From contig OY755187.1 of NCBI GenBank assembly GCA_963576735.1, positions 14,198,001 through 14,262,000 on the forward strand: DNA of 64,000 nucleotides. Direction: 5' to 3'. The position numbers and the translations under genes were made by a program. Below are positions 34,759-44,190 of this stretch, piece after piece (position 1 is the stretch's first letter; each line of letters opens with the position of its first letter). The notes beneath the pieces are model-generated. The model did no database searches and had not been told where the DNA came from. It saw only the letters and a list, made by a program, of their open reading frames with translations. Source of the DNA: Bedellia somnulentella (lineage: Eukaryota; Arthropoda; Insecta; Lepidoptera; Bedelliidae).

Positions 34759-37700
34759 GTAAGTTTCATGCTACCATCTTCTCTATTATAGTTTTGATTT
34801 GTATTGTAATCGCAACTTTTTCTAGGAAATAATAATTGGTGTGGTGGTAATCGAAAGCTCGAGCGACGTGAAACATGATGGTATGGTTTTGACGATGGAG
34901 GGAGTGGTAAACCTGCAGCTGAGTAGTAAAGCTGTTGGGATATTTGATGCCTTTTCCCAAAATGTAAAGGTACGATTTCTTTGGTTAATCTTGACTTTTT
35001 TATGTACATATGTTTTGCCATGAAATGTTGGAAGTTACGAACTTCTGTAAATTTGAATATTAATGCAAGAAAACAGAGTGTAACCTAGATTCTCTTTCTC
35101 TGGATTAGGCTATCATGCAGTGAGTTAGAGGTAGAAAAACTAGATAAGCAATTTTTAATGAGGGTTATTAAAGTCAGTTTAATTATAGATATAAATTACA
35201 ACTCACATATAATACTTTTTTGCATTACCATACTATTGTTTTGTACATATTATTATTAGAGAGGATGGATGATAGTAAACTGGTAAAAGAGATTTATAGA
35301 GCTAATGTGGATGGTAATGTTAGTAGAGAAGTACCTTGGAGGAAATCTGGACCAAATAGCGAGTGTGCTCATAAAGATAGGTATCCCAAATATGAAGAAT
35401 AAAAGATCATGTATCAGAAGATTGATTGATGTAAATGAAGCTAGAGAGGTTTGTCAGGATTAAACAAAGTGGCAGTCAATAGTCTCTGCCTACCCCAATG
35501 GGATGGGAACTAATGGCGTGAGTATATGTATGTATGTATTTTGTATGGATCTTTTAAATTTGTTATTCATGAAGTATGTCTTGCCAATAATTTCTGTCCA
35601 ATTGGAAGTATTTCAAAATATATCGCACCTCCGCTCAAATAGTGTCACAACTCAAAAATTAATTGAACCCCTCTTGTTTTACCATTACGTTAATTAACCA
35701 TTGATAAACATCAAAAAGTTAACTCTTGAACTGGCATATGTATAGCTTGTTAATTTTTAATTATGTTCAGTTGTCGTAAAAAGAGCAAAAATGTAAACAT
35801 AAAGAGAAATGTAAATTTTAAATACGAATTTTTCAAAAATCTGGTTTTTGAGTTGTGTCACTATTTGAGCGGAGGTGCGATATGTTTATATAACATTGAC
35901 TCTATATACCTCTTTTAATAATTTACAAGTATTATTATCCACCCTACTTCATGTACCTAAACCACTAAACATTCCTTATTATTATATTGTCACTAATTGT
36001 TGATAAGTGTATAAAATTTGAATTCAGTCTGTCCATTTAAAGTGAGTTGAAAAGAGTTGGTTACATACATACAGTGAAAACTAAGGGCCGGCGCTGACTG
36101 CCGGCATGGCATGGCAAAGGATTTCGGTACAGATATAGCATTTTTAATCTTATTACCATGCATATAGAATTCATTTTGACACAACGATGCCGAGGGAGGC
36201 CGCGGTAGGACAGAACGTCGGCATCATTGTGTCAAAATAAAGTAAAATGAATTCTATACTCATGGTAATAAGATTAAAAATGCAATATCTGTACCGAAAT
36301 CCTTTGCCATGCCATGCCGGCAGTCAGCGCCGGCCCTTATACAACAGATCTAAAAAAGAAAAAATGAAATGGCTTGCATTTATTAACTAAAACAAAAAAA
36401 TGGTTCGCATAATGAGGGTATAGAAAGAAATAATACTTTTATTTTACAAATATATTTGTATGCTTTTCATATGGTGAATTGTATACAAACACATTTAGGT
36501 TATGTATTAGTACTCAGTACTCCATAATGTGTTGTATATGTCGTAGGATGATTTGATGTTTAGGATTTTTGCAAAATACTATTAAATACTCAATACAAAT
36601 ATATTTGTATGCTTTTCATATGGTGAATTGTATACAAACACATTTAGGTTATGTATTAGTACTCAGTACTCCATAATGTGTTGTATATGTCGTAGGATGA
36701 TTTGATGTTTAGGATTTTTGCAAAATACTATTAAATACTCAATACAAATATATTTGTATGCTTTTCATATGGTGAATTGTATACAAACACATTTAGGTTA
36801 TGTATTAGTACTCAGTACTCCATAATGTGTTGTATATGTCGTAGGATGATTTGATGTTTAGGATTTTTGCAAAATACCTAGGGATTTTGCAAAAATCCGG
36901 ATAATTAGACAATGGTTATAATATTTTCTAATCTTACTAGGTTTTTTGCAAAAAAACTAGTTGGTTTAGTATGACTCCGAAAGGAAATGTCAGTTTTTAT
37001 GAATACTGTACACTGATTGGTCGATTGCAGTGCCCCACAAACACGTCATCTCTGATTGGTTGTTAATTAAGACATACTTACTTCATTGTTCCTACCTACA
37101 TTTAATTTGATTGTTATTTTGAATTTCAGTAACAAAAAGTTCCTAAGTATAAAAATAGTATTGTCAGTTCCCTTTTTAACTCTAGCTATAATACCTCAAT
37201 ACTACAATTTAAAACATACTTACTTTATTGTTCCTACCTATATTGAAGATGTCCGTGGCCGAGTGGATAGGTGACCAGCTTTTCGGTCTGGAGGTTGCGG
37301 GTTTGATCCCCGCTGAGAGCAAAATTTATGTGATGAGCATATGTGTATTATATTATATTAAATTTATCGCTGATTTAGTATCCCATACTACAAGTGTTAC
37401 TGAGTTTGGGGTAACTTGATCTGTGTATAATATGTCCGAACGTGATTGTAATTTAACTCCAACAAAAGAGTAAAGAAAAATATTTAATTCCTAGTATCAA
37501 ATAAGTATTGTCATTTCTTACCCTTTATAACTCTAGCTATAATATCTCATTACCACAATGACGAACCAATCAGAATAAGTGTAGGTGAGCAATCAGAAAT
37601 CAGCCAATCAGCATTAAAGAAGTACAATCTTACTATCTTACTCAATCTTTTTTGAAAAAAAAACTTGTAAGATTAGAAAATATTATAACCGTTGTCTAAT

Positions 37701-40700
37701 TTTCCGGATTTTTGCAAAATCCCTAGGTTTTTTGCAAAAAACCTAAACATCAATCATCCTACGACATATACAATTACAACAAGCATAGTGTGCATTGCTT
37801 TATAAACTAAAAGTATAATACTACAAGAAGATAGCTGCGGCCAGTTGCTTAGTGTCATTGTTCTTTAATATTATATCAATATTTTTCAGCCCAAAACTTT
37901 GTTAAGTGTGGCCATAGAATTGGCTCCAGCTGGAAAAATACCAGCAGGGGTAACTGAGATACCGTTTGAGTTGCCCTTACAAGCAAGACAGGCCTCCCCT
38001 GGGTACCCTGCCTTGCTGGAGACTTACCATGGTGTCTTCATCAACGTCATGTATACGCTGAAATGCTCCATGAAGAGATCATTTCTTAATAAGCCGCTGA
38101 ACACCAGTTGTCAGTTCTTTGTACAGTATAGACAGGTATGTTATTAAAGTCTTTTATTGTCTAATTAACCTAATACAAATTTACTAGAGCACATGTTATT
38201 ATTTCTACAATTAAAATAAAGGGTGTGGCACAGAGGGTACATTAATGCCATTAAAGGTCAAGCCTGAGCAATGGACACTAATAATTACAATTTAGTAAAT
38301 GAATACATAAACAAATCGTGTTTTCCTTATGATTAGATACTATTAAGTTGACATGAATACTTTTAAAACATGCTGTACAGCTAAATATATGTGCATACAA
38401 TGCATGTGCATGCATAACTGTCGCTATGATCCAATAATTAGAGAGTTCAACGTATTTGGGTGACTGATGATGTCAGTGCATAGTTGTATGGCTGCTATAT
38501 CAAGACCCCATAATTTAACCTTATGTATATATCAATATTGACACAAGTTGGACCGACGACTTAGTCAAGTTCGCGGGAATCCGATGGATTAGAGCAGCAT
38601 AGGACCGGTTGATCTGGAAATCTTTAGGGGAGGCCTTTGACGAACAGTGGACGTCTGGTGGTGATGTTATTGATAGATAATAATAATAATAATCCGAGCC
38701 ATTTACTCCTGGGTCATGCCTGTACTGATGTACACGTTTGGCGTGCTCAGGTGGACTCAGTCCGAACTAGACGTTCTGGACAGACGAGTCCGCACGACGA
38801 TGACCTCTCATCGAATGCATCATCCGAGATCGTCGGTTATGAGATTGTATATCCCGCGGAAGTGTGGTGGTCGAGGCCTCTTGAGTGCCAAAACCATGCA
38901 CAACCGCGAGGTATGCAACCTCAGAAACTATTTTTTCACGATGACGGATGATAGTATTCGGGGAGAGGTGGTCGCTAGTGATAAAGGACTGACTCCCTTA
39001 TCGTTGGCCTTACAGGATTGGCGAACCCCGGAGGTACTTAGCACCTCTGATCGGGAGTCCGTATGGAAAGAGAAGGAGCTGCACGGGAGGTTTTACAAGG
39101 TACTTCACGAACCTTTCGTGGACCGTAAAGCCTCCCTGCATTGGCTGCGTTTCGGGGACCTCTTTGGGGAAACCGAAGGTTTTGTCTGTGCAATACAAGA
39201 CCAGGTTATCAAGACGCGGAACTATCGGAAATACATCCTAAAGGACGGTACCACAGACGTTTGTCGAGCATGTGGCTGTCCCGGAGAGTCACTTAGGCAT
39301 GTTATTTCCGGTTGTTCGGCTCTTGCTAACACTGAGTACTTGCACAGACACAACCAAGCAGCCAAAATCCTGCATCAGGAGCTCGCTCTAAAATACGGAC
39401 CCCTGCAACAGAGGCTGCCGTATTACAAGTATCTGCCGGAGCCAATCCTAGAAAACGACCGTGCCAAAATCTATTGGGACCGATCCGTTATCACGGACAG
39501 GACTATTCTAGCGAATAAGCCTGATATCGTGGTATGGGATCGGTCGCAGTCGAGGGTATTTCTAGTGGATGTCACTATCCCTCATGACGAGGGTCTCGTG
39601 AAAGCCGAAACCGACAAGCGTCGGAAGTATCTCGATCTGGCCCACGAGATCACCGACATGTGGGGTGTGACTTCGACAGAAATAATCCCAATTGTTTTGT
39701 CCGCGAACGGATTAATTCCAACCAGCCTCGCGACCAACTTGAGGCGGTTGGATTTCTGTGGCGTGTCGGTTCCAGCACAAATGCAGAAAGCGGTGCTGCT
39801 CGATACGGCTCGGATCGTCCGTCGGTTCTTGAACCTGACTCCCTGACCCCGACCGACTGTGCTTTTGTCGGGGAGTACCGCCTCTCCCATTTAAAATTTA
39901 TAATTTTCTTTTTCGGCCATGGGAGAGGCGAGAAACAAAAATGTCTTTCGAAATAATAATATATTATTGGTATTGATAGAGCAATAAGTAATTTATGCTT
40001 AGATAAGAAAATAGGAAGATAAAGAAGTATTCAACAAAAAGGGAAACGCCACAAAAACACCATGCACAAGACACACGTAAGAAGACAGATACAACGCTCA
40101 ACCATACAGAAAGTGACGTTGTTTAATATTTTGCTAACCATACCTCAGTGTTTGATAGAACTCACTTGTCCCATCACCAACAACCTTTAATTCACCATCT
40201 TTACAACATGCAACTTCCAAAAGTGGCTGAGGAATTTCTTATTCCCTAGCGCTTTGACTACCCCTTCAAGGAATTTATAGCCGTGAGTATATGTATGCAT
40301 GTATGTTGTCAGAAATATCAACATAACCAGTTTTTGCTTGAGAAATGAGAACCTATTCGATTTATTTGTATTTTTGAAACTGTTTATGCGTTCCTGGAAC
40401 AAACGTGAAGGTATTTTGTGGATTATTTGCATAGAAATTGTTTGAAATTTTGGCCTTACTCGTGACCTAGTCACTAAGATAGATACTAAGCTAGTACCAA
40501 CGTTGGGTAAGAACACCATTTAAAGTTAAAGTTCACGATAGTAGTTGCGTGTAGGCTATCTTTAATTTCCTTGATATCAGTATTGACGTTTCAGCAAGAG
40601 CCGGTAGTAGTGAAGCCGGTCCGCTGCGAGATCTCGCCGGCCACCATCGCGACGCAGCGGCGCGCGGACCTGCCGCACTTCCACATGTACGCGGAGATCA

Positions 40701-43700
40701 GCTCCACCGTGTGTGCGCTGGACAAACCTATCACTGGGAAGGTGGGTGACATGAGTTGCTTCAGATGAAGACTTGTATGGTGGAGGAATGTCTCACGGAT
40801 GGCGAAAAGAAAAAAAATGTCTTATGAATGGCAAATTCACATTTCCTTTCTTTACTAGCAAGAGGTAGCAGTTTTGTAAAGCGGCATGTGAGAGCGGATG
40901 TCCCACGGAATTTAAAACAAAATAAAATAGCACCCCATGAAAAGGCAAATTTGTATTTTCTTTCAATCTTTCTTGATGACTTAGCAAGAGAAAGCAGGTT
41001 TGTTGCATTAGGCGGGTCGGAGCCAGTGTCTCATGAATATTGAAAAGAAGCAGAAAGAAAAATAATACGTACCCCTGAAACAGCAATTTCGCATTTTCCT
41101 TCCATCTTTCTTGACGTATAAGCATATACAGACGCATCGGCGCGCGGACCTGCCGCACTTCATTGTAAGCATTACAGAGCATTCAAAGTTATACATAACT
41201 GATTAAAACTCACTTTAAAAGACTTAATTAAAATATTTCTTGGCATTTTTATTGTTGCTAAGCCGTCTCACATTGCTTGTTGATCGTTAGATGATATAAG
41301 TTTTTTTTCTCGAACCTAAATATATTGCCATGTCTTTGTTCCTCAATATCAGTATGACGACGTCCATTTTTCAGCAACTTGTACCTATGTATGGTTAATT
41401 ATTGACTGGTTAGTTATCTGAAGTTTTTGTTATAATTTCACCACTTGTTCCCTTGTTTTTGTATATATAACCATATTTTGATGTGCAATAAAGGTTTTTC
41501 TATTGTATTGTATGCTAACAGTTACGAGTAGAGCAGTGCTCAGTTCCCATCAAGTCTCTGGAACTACAGCTGGTGCGGGTGGAGACTTGTGGCAGTCTGG
41601 AATACTACTCTAGAGATGGTAACTAGCACTGATATTAATAATAGAAAAAGAGCTTCGCTTCGCATGGGTACTGCTTTTTTCAAATAATAAAGGTTATCCA
41701 AAATTTGCTCACCTCTTATTTTATTTAGCGTGAATATTTAACCTTAAACCTAACTCGATAAATGTGCTATCTAAAGAAGAAACATTCATTGAATTCGTTT
41801 CAGTAGGTTCTAGGATTAGCGCATTTAAACAAACATTAGAGGTCATGTAGCGATCGAAATTGGAACATCATCACAAAAAAATATATAGAAATACTGTGTA
41901 GGAATAATTAAAATCTAATCTCATTTTGGCCACAGAAAATTCTTTGATAAAAGTATTTTGGTTACATTGTCAAAATTTTCCAATCTTTCGTGGCCGTTAT
42001 CTGAAATGAGTAACGCGAAAGGTCTGTAGTATTGGCTTAGAATGGCATTAACCCATTTTTGTGGTTATATTGTAGAGTAGCTGCTGCTGTGTAGTGTCGG
42101 CTTAGAATAGCACTACTCCATTTCTTCCGGTGGGTGTACGCAAGAGGCGACTTACGGTATTGGGGCTTTTAAGGGATTTTTGGGCGATGAGGTTGGAGAC
42201 CCATCACCAACAACCTTTATTTTACCATCTTTTCCCCACTTAACTTTCCAAAAGTGGCTGAGGAATTTCTAATTCCTTAGCTCTGGCTACCCCATCTAGG
42301 GATTTATAGCCGTGAGTATATGTATGTATGTATATTGTAGAAGTGGTTTAGGGCGTTTAGAATTTTCAGTGATTGTTGGGTAATATGCCAAAAGCCAGTG
42401 ACCCATACCAATAATCCTTTTACAGTGGTATCCCAAATTCAGCTCACAATACGGAGATCTCGGATTTGATACCCGGGAGTATTTACAAATTCAACTGGTC
42501 ACATTTAACCAAATTTGCTAAGACAGTATACACTTGAATCTTCTGATTATCATAAAATAAAGATAATTTCTTACTTTGGGGGGCACGTTCATCCGTTAAT
42601 CTAAAGAAAGAAAACATTTATTCGTAACCACAAATTTCAAACAAAACAAACAGATCTTACAGCAAATAAAAAGTGTAAGTGAAAATAAATTGGTGAACAC
42701 TTCAGCTGCATGCCCGGACTTGTTAGGCTCCTGCCACAACATTAGACTACCTTCTCTTATAAGCCTAACGGTGGACTATGTCCGACCCCCCACCCAGGAT
42801 ACGACTTGTACCTATATCCCCACTTCCCGCCACCTTCGGAGATCTAGAACATCCAAGTGGCAATGTCACGTGATATTCATAAGTAATAGAATATCTGCCA
42901 ACCCCTCGGCGGTATACGGCGTGAACGTTTGAGTCTTGAGTCTATACTGTCCAAGTAAAACTGGGTACTTCAGATACCAGGGGATAATGTGACATGAGTA
43001 GTGATGACATGGTTCTCCACAGCCACAGAGATCCAGAACATCCAAGTGGGAGAGGGGGACGTGCGGAGAGCGCGAGACATTCCATTATATATGCGATTGC
43101 CGAGACTGTTCACCTGCCCCACCACCGCTACGCCGCATTTTAAGATTGGTAATATGACTATCTATTATGTAATCTACTAATATCTCAAATTCCCCATATT
43201 CAGCCTTTACACAGTACAAATTTTACATATATTAACATATCATTTTATGCCACATTTAGAGATAATGCATATCACATAGAGGACTCGAAACGATTCAGTG
43301 CATTTCAACAAAAGTCAGAGTATTGAATCATCTAATCAGGGTGTTGGGACGACCTATTCTGACAATTCGTTTTTAGCGGAATTATTTTAGCAACTTTTGA
43401 ACTGGACTACGGTTGGTTTCCGCTCTATTTAGCTAAGTCCTCTATGGTATACCACGACTTTTAATCTAATAACACTCATTATGTACACTACGTTTTATTT
43501 TTTCAACTTTTTATCTCTAATGTATGTTAAAATTATTTTTCAATTGCTTTTTAAAATCAATTATAATGTTAAATATTTACACGCCTAACGGCAGAGCAGG
43601 CAAAGTGCATCTTTATGAATGAAGATCCTGTTATATACTCTTGTTCTCGTAAATAAACGATTTTTATTTTTTACGACTATTTGTTGTGTTGTTGAATACA

Positions 43701-44091
43701 CAAACTAATCAGAATTAGCCCACATTTGCCACGAAAATATGTACACGAGTCTGCTCGGGTTAAAATGTTTGTCACTTCGGAAATGACAAAAAAATATAGC
43801 TGTCAGTATTTTATGATGTATGTATGTATTTAAGCTTGATGGTAGCAGACAAAAACCCAAGTGTTATATAATAATTGACTTTTTAAAATTCATTTTCACA
43901 CATTCAATCAGTGACAATGCTTACAATAGTTATTCTGACAGACCACGGTTAATTGAAATAGTCGTAGATATTTAAATTCTACTGATCAATTATTATTTGT
44001 TACAGAGTTCGAGCTGAACGTAGCTGTGGTATTTGATGACGACTATTTAGTGACTGAGAACTTTCCTATTTTACTTGTAAGGTGTAAATAG
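34702..44091 (+). CDS. VPS26C: VPS26C (DSCR3), arrestin-like subunit of retriever; complete, seven exons
   Basis: Exons 34702-34758, 34826-34969, 37890-38135, 40595-40741, 41522-41618, 43023-43148 and 44006-44091 total 903 nt, giving 300 residues, close to the usual ~297. VPS26C binds VPS35L and VPS29 in retriever, which recycles integrins and other cargo from endosomes with the CCC and WASH complexes. Seen in order: RLKRANKVYHEG, VVIESSSDVKHDGMVLTMEG, IPFELPLQA, LETYHGVFINVMYTLKCSMK, SLELQLVRVETCG, ATEIQNIQ, MRLPRLFTCPT and a C-terminus VTENFPILLVRCK. All introns are GT-AG and phases agree. The protein lies on two arrestin folds; no membrane segment is expected. The gene is convergent with the septin gene. 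Confidence 0.96.
34826..34969 (+). CDS. VPS26C: VPS26C exon 2
   Basis: 48 codons EIIIGVVVIESSSDVKHDGM to SSKAVGIFDAFSQNVK. Acceptor TTTTCTAG, donor AAG|GTACGA, phase 0. The preceding intron is only 67 bp. Confidence 0.95.
35250..35540 (+). mobile_element. RTE-like LINE 3' end
   Basis: The frame ERMDDSKLVKEIYRANVDGN and VSREVPWRKSG, then a shifted frame for the RRLIDVNEAREVCQD-like part. It ends CCTACCCCAATGGG, GGCGTGAGTATATGTATGTA. Frameshifts and stops are present. It lies in VPS26C intron 2. Confidence 0.8.
35623..35880. mobile_element. TA-flanked MITE, 258 bp
   Basis: Inverted ends TCGCACCTCCGCTCAAATAG and CTATTTGAGCGGAGGTGCGA, continuing inward to about 37 bp with a mismatch. Flanked by TA on both sides, as in Tc1/mariner insertions. 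The outer ATATCGC is shared with 57681-57916. Confidence 0.82.
36073..36345. mobile_element. Long-hairpin MITE, copy 1 (~260 bp)
   Basis: Ends GGGCCGGCGCTGACTGCCGG and CCGGCAGTCAGCGCCGGCCC. Nearly the whole element is one inverted repeat (arms over 100 bp; for example TAATCTTATTACCATG on both sides), around a centre near GGCCGCGGTAGGACAG. No coding capacity. Second copy at 56041-56296. Confidence 0.85.
36446..36869. repeat. 149-bp direct triplication
   Basis: ACAAATATATTTGTATGCTT begins at 36446, 36595 and 36744. The three units look almost identical and the third ends at CAAAATAC. The array lies at the left side of a larger inverted structure. Confidence 0.92.
36828..37786. mobile_element. 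Foldback element with ~115-bp inverted arms and hairpin-rich ends
   Basis: The left arm (about 36828-36945) and right arm (about 37665-37786) are inverted copies sharing TATATGTCGTAGGATGAT, CTAGGGATTTTGCAAAAATC and GGTTATAATATTTTCTAATC. Short palindromes such as GGTTTTTTGCAAAAAACC lie inside the arms. The interior holds a tRNA-like SINE head at 37251-37323 and two related stretches (37139-37207 and 37488-37558) that share AACTCTAGCTATAATA. No protein is evident and the true ends are unclear. Confidence 0.7.
37251..37323 (+). repeat. tRNA-like SINE head
   Basis: A box TGGCCGAGTGG (37256-37266) and B-box-like GGTTTGATCCC (37300-37310), a class II (Leu/Ser-like) layout. A B-box fragment of the same kind (GGGTTCGAATCCCGCTGAGA) occurs at 46428. 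Probably a pol III SINE, not a tRNA gene, since the acceptor stem does not close. Confidence 0.6.
37890..38135 (+). CDS. VPS26C: VPS26C exon 3
   Basis: 82 codons PKTLLSVAIELAPAGKIPAG to NTSCQFFVQYRQ. Acceptor TTTTTCAG, donor CAG|GTATGT, phase 0. Contains TEIPFELPL and LETYHGVFINVMYTL. Confidence 0.96.
38545..38692 (+). mobile_element. LINE 3' end with (TAA)n tail
   Basis: WTDDLVKFAGIRWIRAA, then GGCCTTTGACGAACAGTGGA and a TAA repeat at 38678-38692. Its tail is the insertion site of the Dong-like element. Confidence 0.65.
38693..39951 (+). mobile_element. 5'-truncated Dong/R4-like LINE with REL endonuclease domain
   Basis: An open frame runs from the truncation point (AIYSWVMPVLMYTFGVLRWT) to a stop at 39847-39849; the ATG-initiated part is 376 residues. 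It carries the zinc-knuckle-like CRACGCPGESLRHVISGC and the restriction-like endonuclease core KPDIVVWDRS plus FLVDVTIP, followed by KRRKYLDLAHEI. This C-terminal layout belongs to R2/R4/Dong-type LINEs. Both flanks are TAA repeats (38678-38692 and about 39952-39960), the known target type of Dong in Bombyx. A hairpin (GAGTACCGCCTCTCCCAT and ATGGGAGAGGCG) lies in the 3' UTR. RT core absent, so not autonomous, yet the remaining frame has no stop. Confidence 0.85.
40171..40305 (+). repeat. Truncated ~250-bp SINE-like retroposon
   Basis: CCCATCACCAACAACCTTTA to GCCGTGAGTATATGTATG; the 5' part is missing. Confidence 0.75.
40595..40741 (+). CDS. VPS26C: VPS26C exon 4
   Basis: 49 codons QEPVVVKPVRCEISPATIAT to ISSTVCALDKPITGK. 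Acceptor GTTTCAG, donor AAG|GTGGGT, phase 0. Markedly GC-rich. Confidence 0.95.
40775..41165. repeat. Three diverged ~125-bp repeats followed by an exon 4 shard
   Basis: Units begin near 40789, 40899 and 41028 (TGTCTCACGGATGG, TGTCCCACGGAATT, TGTCTCATGAATAT) and share GCAAATTTGTATTTTCTTTC-like sequence. At 41131-41161 a ~30-bp stretch (GACGCATCGGCGCGCGGACC onward) nearly copies VPS26C exon 4 at about 40653-40682. Confidence 0.7.
41395..41515 (+). mobile_element. LINE-type 3' tail adjoining a splice acceptor
   Basis: GTGCAATAAAGGTTTTTCTA followed by TTGTATTGTATG looks like a retroelement 3' end with a short repeat tail. It stops about 6 bp before the acceptor of VPS26C exon 5. Confidence 0.5.
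41522..41618 (+). CDS. VPS26C: VPS26C exon 5
   Basis: LRVEQCSVPIKSLELQLVRV and ETCGSLEYYSRD plus one base. Acceptor TGCTAACAG, donor GATG|GTAACT, phase 1 out. Too short for ORF-based detection. Confidence 0.94.
42080..42334 (+). repeat. ~250-bp SINE-like retroposon, full length, ~11-bp TSD
   Basis: GCTGTGTAGTGTCGGCTTAG at 42086 to CCGTGAGTATATGTATGTAT. The flanks repeat ATATTGTAGA (near 42068 and 42333). Confidence 0.88.
42335..43022. other. VPS26C intron 5, remainder
   Basis: Fragments of the tRNA-derived SINE family at about 42475-42545 and 42893-42990 (TCTGCCAACCCCTCGGCGG). An 80-codon open frame at 42690-42932 has no recognisable similarity. Nothing else. Confidence 0.45.
43023..43148 (+). 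CDS. VPS26C: VPS26C exon 6
   Basis: 126 nt: ATEIQNIQVGEGDVRRARDI then PLYMRLPRLFTCPTTATPHF and KI, phase 1 to phase 1. Acceptor TCCACAG, donor ATTG|GTAATA. Matches the family's PRLFTCPTL region. Confidence 0.94.
43149..44005. other. VPS26C intron 6
   Basis: A possible small inverted-repeat element at about 43275-43447 (CATAGAGGACT and AGTCCTCTATGG). A retroelement-like 3' end at about 43580-43670 (AAATAAACGATTTTTATTTT). Otherwise AT-rich and unrecognised. Confidence 0.4.
44006..44091 (+). CDS. VPS26C: VPS26C exon 7 and stop
   Basis: Completes a Glu codon, then FELNVAVVFDDDYLVTENFP and ILLVRCK with TAG at 44089-44091. Acceptor GTTACAG. Confidence 0.94.
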
Positions 44092-44184
44092 TTATTGTTA
44101 TTACTTTTGTATATTTTGTAATTTAAGTCAATATTACGTTTAAATATTTTTAAAAGATTATATTATGTTTATACTGTGATGTAC

Positions 44185-44190
44185 AATAAA
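44185..44190 (+). terminator. VPS26C: VPS26C polyadenylation signal
   Basis: AATAAA 94 bp after the stop codon, with T/G-rich sequence 20-30 bp further on. Confidence 0.75.

Noticed and set aside
38716..39846. 376-residue open frame as a host gene in the VPS26C intron
   Set aside because: Zinc-knuckle plus restriction-like endonuclease layout and TAA flanks identify it as a truncated LINE.
40793..41196. 129- and 62-residue minus-strand frames downstream of VPS26C exon 4
   Set aside because: They run antisense through three diverged repeats with no splice or family support.
42690..42932. 80-residue frame in VPS26C intron 5
   Set aside because: Overlaps SINE-family remnants and shows no coding similarity.
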